Positions 1 through 19,344 are shown, counted from the stretch's first letter. The stretch is DNA of 64,000 nt from Lumbricus rubellus (GCA_945859605.1 OX243817.1:35191968-35255967); one strand, 5' to 3'. The notes: generated by a model not told the origin, from the sequence alone. A program made the numbers and translations.

Positions 1-1
1 T

Positions 2-577
2 ATCATGGCACCATGGATTAACAATTTGAGTCTGTCATTTCCAATCGCACGTTTGTTCGTTTCGGTCAATGGTAACCTGATTATTCTTTTAAGAGGGGTG
101 AAACCAAAACCTTCTGAAGTGATGATATACAATGCAGCTGGTTACCTGCAGCATGCTGTAACTTTGTCCCCAAAAATCCATGGTTTCAATTTCATCTTCG
201 GTATAATTCAGAAATCAAATGGAAACCTTGTACTGGATACTGTGAAGGACCCATCTGGAACAGAATTAAAGGAGATCGACCCGATTGGGAGAATTGTACG
301 CCAATACCGACCATCAATTGTAAGAGACAGCGGTGCAAATTATGCAGGTGCGCATGACAGAATCGTCATCGCAGGTCTGGGCAACAAAGCCGAGCTTCTA
401 GACTCTGAATTTAATCCATTAGATTTATCTGTTACGAAGCATAATGAGAACGTCGAGCAACTGCCACTTGGAATGCACTACAATAGTGAGAGGAATGAGA
501 TTGTGCGCTTCTACAAAAATGGGGCTGATAACCCCAACACCAAAGCCCTAACTGTCTTCTGTTTTACAGAAGAATAA
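2..577 (+). CDS. F-box/propeller family gene A, C-terminal part (partial)
   Basis: This is the 3' part of the last exon of a gene whose start lies left of the window. The open frame runs from base 2 to a TAA at 575-577, about 191 residues. It aligns along its whole length with the second half of exon 4 in genes B to F: a PW motif, LFVSVNGNLIILL, QKSNGNL, LKEIDPIGRIVRQ, a DAH/DR block and GMHYNSERNE near the end. The repeating short strands with Gly/Asn turns look like blades of a beta-propeller (NHL/WD-like), which in this family would be the substrate-binding part behind an F-box. Its F-box exon is not visible, so the F-box is inferred from the paralogues. The fold is also an inference. Confidence 0.8.
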   Translation: MMAPWINNLSLSFPIARLFVSVNGNLIILLRGVKPKPSEVMIYNAAGYLQHAVTLSPKIHGFNFIFGIIQKSNGNLVLDTVKDPSGTELKEIDPIGRIVRQYRPSIVRDSGANYAGAHDRIVIAGLGNKAELLDSEFNPLDLSVTKHNENVEQLPLGMHYNSERNEIVRFYKNGADNPNTKALTVFCFTEE

Positions 578-735
578 ACCACTTTACAGATTGTTCACAA
601 AGAGGATAATTTTTGTTATTTTGCATTCTATTTGTATTGTTCAGACATTTCAACATTTTACGATTACCTGTAGTTTCACGCATCTCGATTGTAGCCTATG
701 TTATGCCTCTTTAAAAATGATTATACATTGAGAAC

Positions 736-770
736 TTGTCAACGTTATTCGCGTATCTGAAAGCAATAAA
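736..770 (+). promoter_or_regulatory. Conserved 3'UTR block and poly(A) signal of gene A
   Basis: The block TTGTCAACGTTATTCGCGTA (736-755) is followed by AATAAA at 765-770. The same 20 bases recur after the stop codons of B (10288-10307), C (18028-18047) and D (36901-36920), with a changed copy after E (43185-43204). This is the probable mRNA 3' end of gene A. Confidence 0.6.
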
Positions 771-919
771 TATTTCTACTTATCTGCATCTTGCGTTTCA
801 TTTTGTTTTGAGAAGGACGAGAATATATATATACGCTGCTATGGGTCTAAGGATGAGTTCCAAGCTACTTTAAAATAACTTCATTTAGGTGCTTTAATTT
901 GATGGCCCGTTCTCATTTC

Positions 920-1375
920 ATTCATGAGGTACCGGTATGCCCTCCTGGGGCGTTGCATGTACGTCAACAATACTTTCTTCTCCACCGGATAATACGGTCT
1001 TCTGCCTAGCCATGGAATGACCTCAGTGTTCGTTCTGCAGATCCCTCGAGATGGAGGACAGTCACGTAGGCTATCACGTGGTCTCTCGAGCGAGGTCGCT
1101 TCTACTGAGGAATGGCAACCAACGTGAGAGCCCCTCTTGCGGCAATGGAATGATGGAACCTGGCCACGTGACCAAAATAGTAATGTCAGATGCCTCCTTT
1201 TTAATATCGAGGTTGGTTCGTTCGCCGTCGAGCTTTATCATTAATTAACGGAATGTTCGAAGTTGCATGGCATCATCAAACACCATTGATTCCAAAGCGT
1301 TCACTTTCTTCTCTTCCACTTTGCTCAAGGTTCACGCTTCGCCACCATACAGGACAGGTATATCGATAGTGAGCA
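920..1375 (-). mobile_element. Degenerate LINE remnant in gene A 3' flank
   Basis: The segment matches, with many changes, the stretch at 18610-19080 after gene C and in part 43495-43610 after gene E. The gene C copy still translates on the minus strand as the C-terminal end of a non-LTR reverse transcriptase. Here it is broken by stops. Its presence at the same relative place after A, C and E suggests it was inserted before the genes duplicated. Confidence 0.5.
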
Positions 1376-1594
1376 CGCATTTATTTATTTATACAATTGT
1401 GACCTATAGCGATAATCATGAAGACCAAAGACTTCTGTCAAGGTTTCGCGTGGCCGGTCTGTTCGTAATGGCCATTCTTCGTCGAACATCGTGTATAACT
1501 TAAGCCTATATTATACTCTTACCATGGATTCAGGCATCAACCAACCCAGGTACCGGTTTAGACCAAAAATTCCGGTTAACACTTTTGATAGGCT

Positions 1595-1990
1595 ACTGAG
1601 ACTACCCCCGGGGGATAATGTTCTGGGGCTTTTATCCGGGGGGATAATGTCCGGGGTAATGTCCGATAGGCTAGCATGGCGCGCCCTGAATTCTCGTTTC
1701 TCTGACCAATTGAAATTTGATCTCTTGACCATGCTTCGCAAGCGGAACATAGCATAATTATGACTCTAAGGCCATTCATTCTGACCATAGTTTCCCCAAA
1801 CCGTTAACTAGTGACAATCTAGGCTTCACACTTGACTCAATGTCAAAATGGTCCGCTATGACCTCTGTGAGTTCGTTATGTGACAAATTCAGGTAAACTT
1901 AGCACATCCAGCAAATGTCTTGCGCATGACCAGTGCTGGTGTAGGACATTATTCCCCCTGGACATTATCCTCCCGGACATCCCCCCGAGC
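1595..1990. repeat. Foldback-like repeat with GGGGGATAATGT motifs
   Basis: Several copies of a GGGGGATAATGTCC-like motif lie at 1610-1665, and inverted copies (GGACATTATCCTCCCGG type) lie at 1945-1985. Between them is a piece of the flank shared with genes B and D. It could be a small foldback element or two insertions. No target duplication was found. Confidence 0.3.
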
Positions 1991-2164
1991 GTATACGCGG
2001 GTACACCCTAAACCTAACCCGAACCGACCCACACGACGCCTAACATGGCCCTATAATTAATACAATAATTAGATCTATGCCGAGTTGTCCACTCAAAATG
2101 TTCGAGAACAATGCAACGCACCCGAATAGGTGGAACTGAACGAATTACAGAGGATATAAGCTTA

Positions 2165-2250
2165 CAATCCAGTGTATAGCGCCCTTTCCTTCGGCCTCGG
2201 CTGAGTTACGGCGCTATATAAATTGTCTTATTATTTTTATTATTAATTGT
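2165..2250 (+). mobile_element. Short retroposon 3' end with TTATT tail
   Basis: A GTGTATAGCGCCC / GGCGCTATATAAATTG arrangement is followed by TTATT-rich sequence. It resembles the 3' end of LINE/SINE families that finish in a GCGCTATATAAAT hairpin and a simple repeat. Only the tail is present. Confidence 0.35.
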
Positions 2251-2363
2251 ATGTGAAATGTACTTATTTATTTGGGCCTATCTAGGTAATGTTTGCGAAA
2301 CATATTAACGGAAATCTAATATTAAACATAGCGAATAGAAAGACAGCTCTCAACTCTGTTGAG

Positions 2364-2371
2364 TGACGTCA
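2364..2371. promoter_or_regulatory. TGACGTCA (CRE/ATF-type) site upstream of gene B
   Basis: A perfect palindromic TGACGTCA lies 226 bp before the gene B ATG. The same octamer lies 219, 216, 200 and 231 bp before the ATGs of C, D, E and F. Such octamers bind CREB/ATF bZIP factors in animals. Use here is inferred from position conservation. Confidence 0.55.
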
Positions 2372-2589
2372 CTAAGAGCTCACGTCATTTCAGGACGAGT
2401 CTGCACAACGATTTGAAAGCGATTCGCTTATGATATTCGTCGTTGACCGTTTACTTCGGTTAATGTAAATCTAGTTCAATCGGATAAATCGATTGGAGTT
2501 TCTTGCCATAACATTACTATAATTGGAGTTGACTGTGGCAAGAAGCGGGATTTCTTCTTCGACAGGTCTTTGTGCTTTCCTCATTCGTC

Positions 2590-10127
<7,538 letters not shown>

Positions 10128-10866
10128 ACCACTTTGGATATTGTTCACAACGAGAAAATGTTTTGTTATTTTGCATTCTATTTGTGTTGTTCAGACATAT
10201 TGTAACTTTCTTCGTTATGGCCAATAGTTTCCAAAAACCTCTGTTTGGATTGCATATTTAATAATATTAGGCCTGTACGTTGAGAATTTGTCAACGTTAT
10301 TCGCGTATTTGAAAGAAATTTCTTCACCTCTCCACATCTTGAGTTTCATTTTGTTTTTAAGCCAGTTTGTTATTCTTGAAAAATTATTTTATAATTTGTT
10401 ATGAAAGATGATACCCTATGCTTTGCATGCATGGTAACTCAAAAACAGTCGTGGTTTTTATTACAATATCAATTTTTAGGAAGACTTAGTATAATCCTTT
10501 CATTATAGGCCTATAGTCCTCCAACCAAAATTAGGCATTCAAATAATTATAGTCTGAATAATTCGAACAGGACCACCATGGACTATTCTCACGGACTCAA
10601 CGCAGCGCGCGTGAATAAGCTGTTGCCCCGCGATTGGCTTTTGAGCGGCGCTTTAGAAATTTTGGGATTGCGATTACGAATTCTGGGAACTGATTGAGTA
10701 AAGCGACGGTGATAAAACTATATCACGAGCAAGCTCATAATTATCTGAGTAGGCCTATTTAAGAGCAACATATCGATACGCGTCGTTGCTCTCAACCTAA
10801 AAACGAGAGCTAAGCCTAGGGCTGCCAACTCTTGATTTTGCCATTCCGGGACGCCTGCAGTCACTG

Positions 10867-11060
10867 GATGTATGTATGTATGTATGTATGTATGTATGTA
10901 TGTATGTATGTATGTATGTATGTATGTATGTATGTATGTATGTATGTATGTATGTATGTATGTATGTATGTATGTATGTATGTATGTATGTATGTATGTA
11001 TGTATGTATGTATGTATGTATGTATGTATGTATGTATGTATGTATGTATGTATGTATGTG
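10867..11060. repeat. (TATG)n microsatellite, expanded SINE tail
   Basis: About 190 bp of TATG repeats, or CATA on the minus strand, directly follow the 3' end of the minus-strand SINE. This is best read as an over-grown retroposon tail. Confidence 0.9.
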
Positions 11061-11262
11061 CACTTGTTATAGCGCCCCCTCAAGCTCTCTCTACTCAGAG
11101 TCGCTCTCGATGCAGAGCGGACACTGCATCGGAGTTTCACGCCGAAGCGCTGAGCAATTGTAAGTGAAGGACTTGCCCAAGGTCCTTACGCGGGGAGGTG
11201 GATTCGAACCTCGGACCTTCCGGCTCCAAGGCAATGACGCCACCACTAGACCACCGCGCCCC
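11061..11262 (-). mobile_element. tRNA-derived SINE, copy 1
   Basis: The minus strand begins GGGGCGCGGTGG and shows a polymerase III A box (TGGTCTAGTGG, 11243-11253) and B box (GGTTCGAATCC, 11200-11210). A tRNA-unrelated body then ends in GCGCTATAACAAGTG and the CATA tail. Related copies lie at 18392-18592 and 41580-41773. A genuine tRNA gene is ruled out because the tRNA 3' half does not fold and the body continues. Confidence 0.8.
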
Positions 11263-11711
11263 ACGACACAATAGATATGACATTCATACCAATTTACACT
11301 GTCCGGTGTGTCCGTGCACATAGGCCTATAGGCCTATTGCATAGGCACGAAGTAATTAGAAAAATCAACACGTCATCTCTCAAAATGCATTAGAACGGAC
11401 TAACAGATTAGCAAAAGTATGCCTACAAAGCACACAATATGATATAGGCTACTGAGTGTCAGCGGTTTTTAAAGTTTTCAAGACTTGAACCCAGCGCTGT
11501 CCAACATTCGATATTCAGCCAACAAAATTAGGTTTAACAGCATAGAATGCAAAATCATCACACAACTTGCCAAGTTTAGTGTGTAAAATAACAACATTTT
11601 ATCTACCACAAATTCCGGGACAATTTGAGATCAATCCGGGACACGGGACGCACAGGCCGATTCCGGGACAGTCCCGGCGAATCCGGGACGGTTGGCAGCC
11701 CAAGCTAAGCC

Positions 11712-13287
11712 ACTGGTGTAATGTCATTTTTAATTAGGTCTTTCAATTTCATTACTTAGCGTAGCCTGAATTCTCGTTTCTCTGACTGATTGTAGCCTAC
11801 TTTGGCCTCTAGTCCATGCTTCGCAAACAGAACATAATACGATTCTAATTTAATTTATCGACCATAACGTTTCCCCAAATCCCTAACCAGTGACAACCTA
11901 TAATATTATACTTGACGTTTTCCTCAATCGTTTTCCAAAATTATACACTGTGCACCAACCGACATCAAAACTCTTCATCATTATCTTTGATTTGTGTCCT
12001 AACTAATTCGGTTTCACTAAGCGCATCCAGTAACCTAATTGCCTGCGCATAATTATTAGCGTAGCACATTGCACAAGGCATTCAACGATTCAACGACATC
12101 ATGGACCAACCAATCAATCAATCATAATTTATATGGGCTAACGACCCTTGAAGATTACTAATCATAGGCGCTTCCGACCCACGCCAAGCAAAAAAAACGT
12201 CTTCGACAGTACTGTTGGAGAAACCGAGAACAGTTTGGGAGGTATCGTACTATTATGATCATTGGTGCTGGTTTCAGGTTATTGGACCAACCATCGTGAT
12301 TCGTGAACGAACAATACAATACAACTTATTGTAATACGCTTAGAACTGTTCTTAGTGCCTCGATAGTGAATTATCCATTAAATTATTTCTAATGACAATA
12401 TTGTTGGTGCTCATTTTGGTCTTTTGAATCCACTGTAAGGACCTATTATGCCAGAAGCACATCCTGCTTTGAGCTTCGTGCCTACCAACTAATTTATAAC
12501 TGGTAGGCTATATAATTATATGCTCACTTAGTCTGTCTGGTTTAGACTGAAGTTCAGCTCGAGCGATCACGTCCATTTCATAATGTTTGCAAAAATCAAG
12601 AGCACCGGAAGTTCTAAATAGAAAGCGACGAAATGACAAATTGAAGCAGGTTCATATACATAAGGGTATAATTTAAATGACTTTAATACACATGAATACG
12701 TATCAACTGCAGGCGCATGAGCTTCAACGGTGCGTGGAGTTTCCAATGTTTTAATAGATAAAAGGCCGGTCAACCTAACTTAGTTAGCAATTTCACCAAA
12801 ATAGCAGAACACGGAGGTGACAAACGCTCATATAGATATCTTGGACTCAATTAGATTCTGTTCTGGCAAGACTATATTTGCGTGGAACATATTCATCGAT
12901 TCATTCATTATAAGAATTTATGTAGCCCCCATTCAATGAAGCCCACTCAGAGGCGCTGCCAGTCCAACTGCTGTGAGAAAAAAACAAGTCTTATGGCGCC
13001 CACAAAACGCTGATGAGTTACATGTATTCATATGTAATAGGCGTAATTCTAATTTATTACAAAATGGGTGGCTTAATTTTACTCTACTATTAAGTAGCGC
13101 AGGAAAATCGAGGGTGTTGCAACCAACAGCTATTGCATCCAGGCCCGGTGCAAATCCATAGAATATAGCCTACTTACTTACTTATTTGATAAATTAGGCA
13201 AGACCTTCGAAACAAAGAAAGATTAGTCCTATAATTATTCAAGATATATAGGTTACATAGCGAATTGTATGTCGGAATACTATTGTG
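11712..13287. other. Gene B-C spacer
   Basis: No gene was seen. The part to about 11960 (GTAGCCTGAATTCTCGTTTC and onward) is shared with the 3' flanks of A and D, so it belongs to the duplicated unit. The 12110-12345 stretch is a LINE tail, listed separately. Confidence 0.5.
12110..12345 (-). mobile_element. LINE 3' fragment with ATTG tail
   Basis: On the minus strand this reads a decayed version of the RT C-terminal end (MVGP ... RYLP ...) and finishes in ATTGATTGATTGG. The fuller relative is at 37695-37935 after gene D. Both lie in the same kind of flank. Confidence 0.5.
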
Positions 13288-13295
13288 TGACGTCA
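13288..13295. promoter_or_regulatory. TGACGTCA site upstream of gene C
   Basis: A perfect octamer lies 219 bp before the gene C ATG, in a conserved upstream block with a CGTCGTTGGCCGTTTA motif. Confidence 0.55.
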
Positions 13296-13506
13296 CAAAT
13301 GACCCATCGCCGTTTCAAGATGAAGCATTGTTATTGATTCGCAAATGATATTCGTCGTTGGCCGTTTAGCACACTTCAGTTAATGTAACTCTCGTTCCAT
13401 TATTATAGGCTAAATCGATTGACGTTTCTTGCCATATATTGGGGTTGACTGTGGCAAGAAGCGGGATTTCTTTCTTCGACAGATCTTTGTGTTTTCCTCA
13501 TTCGCC

Positions 13507-15351
13507 ATGTCAACGAAACGAACATCAGCCGAACCCAGTTCTGACGAGCAAACCATCGAATGCTCAGATTGTAAGTTGACGTAAGGAAGATTTCAAGAGT
13601 ACATGTAGGTCTACACCGTGTCATAGTCAGTGTGAGAATTGCAGAAGGGTTGAGTTTCAACCACCCAGGCTTTCTTAGAGCCCCATAGTAAAGTCTGTTT
13701 TTCACCCCACAAATTCCAAGTTGATCATAGTCTAACCCCAGTTATTTTTCCACAATTCTCACACTGGCCATAGTTGCGTGTGACTTCAGTTTACTTAAGC
13801 AGTTTCAGACTGAGCATCTGTTAAGCAGTTTCAGACTGAGCATGTGTTATTGCTATTCAAATTAGTGTAGCTAATATTTGGCTCAGTTCCTCAATCTTTC
13901 TTTTTACATAAAATAATTTTGGAACGTACCACTACGACCAGGAAACAGACAGGAGACAGCGATTTCATTACTTCGCTATATCATGTCATCAAAAACCCAA
14001 ATTGCATCCATTTATCATGTCTAATAATTGCATTTGGCAATAATTGTATTCATTTATCTTTTAGCAGTAATCCAACAAGAAGACCATACTAAACGTGCAA
14101 GACTTGCCTCACTTAGTGACACAACGGTAAGCGGCAAGCCATGGTAACGTGTGTTTGGTTATTATTCGACACGTATTGTTTGTGTGCTGATGTTTGACAA
14201 TGTTAGGTTCTGCTACGTTTAATCTGAACAGTGCACACTCATCACATTATATTTCTCAATCTTCGGTTCCAGTGTTTCATACTTTGCATTGACAGCAATA
14301 GACAGTTTTTAGACACGCTATGATCTTCGAAGTGTAGTGACCTACATTTTACAGGTCTAAAAAGGACTCATGCTTAAACAGACAAAGGCAGTGTGAGAGA
14401 TGAAAATTTATAATTATAAACTACAGCTCAGTTTTAATACAAATCAAGAAAAAATCAATAGATATTTACACGGTCCTGATTAGGTTAGCCTACTCTCTGA
14501 TATTTTTAGGTAGGAATAACCACTCCATCATCCATGTAATCATAGTTCGATGCGTACGCGTACCTTATATAAGGTACGCGTATAATACGTGCGTACCTTT
14601 CAAAGAATAAAATACGCGTACCATACGCGTATTTTATTTCTGAGCATTATTATATGTCAGTGTTTTGACGCTTCACCGATATTAAATTACTCACTTTGTA
14701 AGTTTGTGACTTGTGAACGGCCTGAGGTGATTTTTGTGATTATATAACATTTTAAGGCTTTAATACTTGTAAATGAGTATGTTACACCATGACATGGCAT
14801 GACTAATCAATAATCCATGACTTATAGCATGTGCCACGGTTAAGTGTTGTACCGTACCTTTTACGTACCCTTCAATAAGGTACGTTAAAATACGTACGTA
14901 CCTTTCAAATAATAAAATACGTACCATACGTACCCTCGAACTATGCATGTAATCAATATCTCCACCGAAATAAAACCTCATCCTCTGTCATCTTTTAAAT
15001 GATCTTAACGTCCTAAGCTAAGGTGGCAATATTTTTAATAGACAGATGATGCATCTTTCGCCTTTTACTTTCAGCTGCAAGATCTACCGATCAAGATACT
15101 TGAGCATATACTCATTGAAGCCATAACTATGGAAGTGAAGGGCATGATGCTGGTCAAACGCGTGTGGAAAGAAAAGGCTGGTCTCGTGGTTGACCGACTT
15201 GGATCGGTGTGTTTGCTTTGGAACAGCATCCTGGTTAACAGCAGCTTCATAAACAAACTGTACAGAGCCCTGCACGACACTGGTTAGTTCTTCAAATTAT
15301 GTGAATTTTATATCGCGTCATATAAGAAGAATTATTATTGCGCATAGATAA

Positions 15352-15430
<79 letters not shown>

Positions 15431-17874
15431 GTCAGGATATACGTTTGCACGAAACACAAAGACCTGAAATTGCTATAGTCCCAATAGTCATTGAGTTAAT
15501 GACGCCTGAGTTTGTACCGATGCAGTCAAACGTATGAACTGCCAGCCACTTCATATTCATTGGCCTCTGCTTAGGCCTATTATTCATTCATTAAGTTCAT
15601 TAAATGAATTTGTATAGCGCCTCCTCACCGTTTACCTAGTGTTCTTTCTCTATCGCCGGACACACCGCGCGACACCGTATTCCAAATCATGTGAAGAATT
15701 CACCATCTTGGGAATGACTAGGCTATAGCCTAAACCTGAAAAGTTCTGGCTGGGCAAAAGTGTCTTGGACTGACTCAGCATTAGAATGCTTGTGGAGGAG
15801 TTCTACAAGGGGAGTGGAGCTTCAAGGGAAGGCCATTCCAGGTCACGGGTCCTACCTACTGTTATTCGTAGACGTTATTGGCGCTTAGAGGGTCTACTAC
15901 TATGTCGACTCAATATACATTGATGGTCCAGTGGTTCAACTCTGTGGTCTTTCGGAGCACTTTTGCTGAGCAAGACATGGGGTAGACTTAGGGATATCTG
16001 CTGTGTTGTTATAATCTAAATTCAAGAACAATAACTACTGCTTCCCTTTGTTTATCGAAGTTTCTGTTACTGTTGCTGATTGTTGAAGATGATATAATGA
16101 TTAGGCTAATGGTTAAAATTAGGCCCTATATAACAAAATTAAATTGACGTTTTCATTATATTTAACATAATGATAATGATAATCTAATGAGGAGTCAGTC
16201 CAAGACACTTTTTTCCAGTCAGAACTTTTCACTACGAAGAACCGTTCTTTTTTCTGGTGGGACCCGTGACCTGAAATGGTCTTCTCTTGAAGCTCCGCTC
16301 CCCTTGTAGAACGCCTTCACAGGCATTCCTCTATCAGCTGAAGGCGGTTTCATATGGCCGCGCTGATGTTGGAAGTGCCTCTGAGTAATCCTCATGAAGA
16401 GGCGTTATAAAAATTATGTAACAACTGAATGAATAACTCAGCTCCACTTTAATTAAACTACTTCATAAATTGCTCCCATCAAACAACATTATATGACGTT
16501 TGTAGTAGTTTGTACATCCGGAGTGCGAGTCACCTAAAACCAATGAAGAATAATTATACTTACAGGTAGCCTACAATAATTATTCACTCACTGTAAAGCT
16601 ATAAGTCTTATACCTCCATTCGACTACAGCTTGGACAATCCCTCACGCGACCTAGCATTCGCATAATTTTTTGTAAACGATTGCATGCATGGTGTGTCGC
16701 CGAAATTTTTTTTCAAGTTGTAGGCTTTCATGTACCGAAAAGGTTAGGAACCTCTGGTGTAATTTAAAGTCATGATGTTAAACGACAGCGCAGAATGAAG
16801 TCGTTATACTTGACACACGATTATTCATTGTAGCTTCATCATCAACATCTGCAAATTCTGCATTCTCGTCATAATTATAGGCACCATATAATCATGATCA
16901 CCACAATAATCATCATCAACCACATTATTATAGTCGTTTGAATGAAAAGTTTGTCATCAGTAATTAATGTCCTGGGTCATACGTTTTTTCCAGCTCAGAA
17001 GAAGATACGCATGGAAATTCTGTGTCAGTCTCCGATCCATTTAGGCCTATTTGTCATCAAAGTGGCTACAATGAAAGATGAGATGTTTATGCTCTGCACT
17101 CCAGATTTTCAAGTCCCGTTTATTAATGTCTGCGACCGAGACAATATTTCGGAGGTTAAGGATGTCATCCCGCTACTAGGAATAGGTCTACTTCCAGTGG
17201 ACATTGCAGGTTGCAGTGTGTCAAACTGTGTGTATCTGCTTAACAGAGAATCGAATTGCTTTTCAGTCTTTCGCATTACGAGAAATGAAGAACGTCGGTT
17301 TATCATAACACCATGGCTTAATGATTTGGGTTTGTCATTCTCTGCCGCGTGTTTATTCGTTTCGATCAATGGTAACCTGATTATTCTCTTGAAAGAGCGA
17401 AGACCACAACCTTCTGAAGTGAGGATATACACTGCAGCTGGTTCCCTGCAGCATGATGTAGCGTTGTTCCCAGCTATTCAGGGATACAGATCAATTGTTG
17501 GCGTAATTCAGAAATCAAATGGAAACCTTGCGCTTATTACTATGAGCGATGCATATGAAATAGAACTAAAGGAGATCGATGCGATTGGGAGAATTGTACG
17601 CCAAAACCATTCAATGATTTTTGGAGACAGTATGATTGATGCAGATGCGCATGGTAGAATTATGATCGCAGGTATGGGCAGCACAGTCGAGCTTTTAGAT
17701 TCTGAATTTAATCCATTGGTTTTATCTGTTGCGAAGCATAATGAGAACGTCATGCAAATTGCACTTGGAATGCACTACAACAGTGAGAGGAATGAGATTG
17801 TGCGCCTCTATCAAACTGAGTATGATAACCCCAACACCAAAGCTGTTACTATCTTTCGCCTCACAGAAGAATAA
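13507..17874 (+). CDS. F-box/propeller family gene C (four exons, 403 residues)
   Basis: Predicted exons are 13507-13570, 14068-14126, 15075-15282 and 16994-17874 (1212 nt, in frame). Exon 1 has the family start MSTKRTSAE and exon 2 the LIQQEDHTKRARLASLSDTT block. Exon 3 is the F-box (LQDLPIKILEHILIEAI ... VCLLWNSI). Exon 4 is the propeller domain, ending FRLTEE. All splice junction phases match gene B. Intron 2 has gained a 405-bp MITE and intron 3 a (TTA)n tract and inverted segments. Divergence from its neighbours is concentrated in the middle of exon 4 (MSDAYEIELKEIDAIG), while GCSVSNCVYLLN and RNEERRFIITPWL are almost invariant. Probably an SCF adaptor, by inference. Confidence 0.8.
14541..14945. 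mobile_element. MITE with 8-bp target duplication in gene C intron 2
   Basis: Inverted ends begin CATAGTTCGA, followed by GTACG-rich palindromes. The 405-bp element is flanked by the direct repeat CATGTAAT (14533-14540 and 14946-14953). Gene B intron 2 keeps the single uninterrupted CATGTAATCAATATCTCC (3720-3737), an exact empty site. An 8-bp duplication points to a hAT-like mobiliser. Confidence 0.8.
15347..15430. repeat. (TTA)n microsatellite in gene C intron 3
   Basis: About 84 bp of TTA repeats lie 65 bp after the exon 3 donor. Confidence 0.95.
15745..16315. repeat. Inverted duplicated segments in gene C intron 3
   Basis: Two stretches of about 100 bp (15745-15850 and 16190-16315) share, in opposite orientation, GTCTTGGACTGACTC, TTCTACAAGGGGAG, GGAGCTTCAAG and CAGGTCACGGGTCC. 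The order of the blocks differs between arms, so this is not a simple hairpin. It may be two opposed copies of an unknown repeat. The first arm overlaps intron sequence shared with B, D and E. The rest of the intron shows no gene. Confidence 0.5.
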
Positions 17875-18027
17875 ACCACTTTATGGATTGTTCGCAAAGT
17901 GAAGATTCTTCATTTTGCATTCTATTTGTATTGTTCAGACATTTTGCAACATTTCGTTTACCTGTAGTTTCAAACATCTCTGTTTGGATTGCAATATCTC
18001 TTTAATATTATACTGTTCATTGAAAAT

Positions 18028-18047
18028 TTGTCAACGTTATTCGCGTA
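18028..18047 (+). promoter_or_regulatory. Conserved 3'UTR block of gene C
   Basis: The same 20 bases as after gene A lie here, 154 bp past the gene C stop. The AATAAA found after A is changed to AATACT here. Confidence 0.45.
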
Positions 18048-18391
18048 TATGAAAGCAATACTTATTTATTTCTACTTCTCTGTGTTTTGCGTTTCATTTT
18101 GTTTTTAAAATCTTTAGTCTGCTCTAGCCGCTGATATCATTTGTTGAAAGAATTGAGAGCCTACGCTTTGCCTGAAAGGTATCTCGAGAACAGTCATTGT
18201 TTTCATTGCCATACCAATTCATACTCAGCACTTAGACCTATAAGGAAGCATTTCACCAACGAGCTCATTTCTTAGAGCAGCTTGTCGATTGTAATTAGCG
18301 GCGTTGTTGTATGTCTAATAGCGAGTACCAAGCTATTAAAATTGTCATTTAGATATTTTAATTCTATTTGGGTTTTTTCCATTTACATGAA

Positions 18392-18592
18392 TGTAGCGCC
18401 CTTCAAGTTCTCTACTCAGAGGCGCTCCCGACTACAGCGCGGACACTGCATCGGAGTTTCACGCCGAGGCGCCCGAGCAATAATTGTGAGTGAAGGTCTT
18501 GGTCAAGGCTTCTACGCGGCAGATTGAGGTTGACTCGAACCTATAATCCTCCGGCTTCAAAGCACCGAGGCCACCACTACACCACCGTGCCC
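18392..18592 (-). mobile_element. tRNA-derived SINE, copy 2
   Basis: The body matches copy 1 (TAGCGCCC, CAAGTTCTCTACTCAGAGGC, GGACACTGCATCGGAGTTTC). The A and B boxes are degraded (GACTCGAACC on the plus strand). It splits the gene C 3' flank where the gene A flank is continuous, so it arrived after duplication. Confidence 0.75.
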
Positions 18593-18609
18593 ACAAATTT
18601 TATGACATA

Positions 18610-19080
18610 GGCTATTCTCATTTCATTCATGAGGCATGCCCTCTTCTTATGCGTTGTAACAATTCTTCTCCTCATGTTAAGGTGTTCTGCCAAACCGATG
18701 ACCTCAGGGACATCAGTGGTTCGCAGATCCCTCGACAGTCAAGTATATCACGGTCTCCCATGAGACCTCTTCCACTGAGGAGGGGCAACCGAAAGAGTCT
18801 GTCTTGCGTCGATACTCGGCTGGAGTCTGGCAACGTGTCCAAACAGAGCCAGTCGCATGCTTCTCAATATCGATGTCAGAGATTGTTGGTTCGTTCGCTG
18901 TCGAACTTCCACATTCGTGATGAAGTCATTCCATTTGATGTTACATGCAATGTATCCTCCTTTCATAGCCTACCATTGATCCAAAGCGTCCCCCTTCTTT
19001 TCCTCCGCTTTGGTCAAGGTCCACGCTTCGCCATCATACAGCAATAGCCTATTGATGGCCTAGTATGCACTCACTATACA
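18610..19080 (-). mobile_element. Non-LTR reverse transcriptase C-terminal remnant
   Basis: The minus strand holds about 72 open codons (18748-18966) with IKWNDFITNVEVRQRTNQ and RLALFGHVARLQPSIDARQ, plus a nearby GEAWTLT relic. This is the usual C-terminal end of LINE reverse transcriptases. Upstream catalytic parts are absent. Relatives lie at 920-1375 and 43495-43610. Confidence 0.65.
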
Positions 19081-19344
19081 ATTTGGCCTTCATTGAAGGT
19101 CTCTCATGGTATGTCTGGTGATATCCGCTCTGCATCGAACACCTAGATATTCAAAAAAAAAAATGCAACACAGTCTTAATAGGTGGAACTGAGCGGATTT
19201 CAGAAGGCATACAATTGCATGTATGGGAGACCGGGGTATAACGGGACACTTAAGGCACTTTGAAGTTTAAATAAGATAATTACTAACAATTCAGAGCTTT
19301 TTTGTGCTCACATTATGCAGGCATGATTTTTATGGTTTCCTATC

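Larger units (their letters stand above)
10817..11703. mobile_element. hAT-like DNA element (887 bp) carrying a SINE
   Basis: Termini are inverted GGGCTGCCAAC sequences, with TCCGGGAC motifs inside both ends. They are flanked by an 8-bp direct repeat GCTAAGCC (10809-10816 and 11704-11711), the target duplication length of hAT transposons. No transposase is present, so it is non-autonomous. The matching flank of gene D lacks the element. A SINE and its huge tail lie inside. Confidence 0.7.

Noticed and set aside
10718..11167. Frames with repeated YIHT or MYVC
   Set aside because: Produced by the TATG/CATA tail of the SINE.
11200..11262. tRNA gene on the minus strand
   Set aside because: A and B boxes are present, but the sequence continues into a shared 200-bp body with a CATA tail and recurs at two other sites, so it is a SINE.
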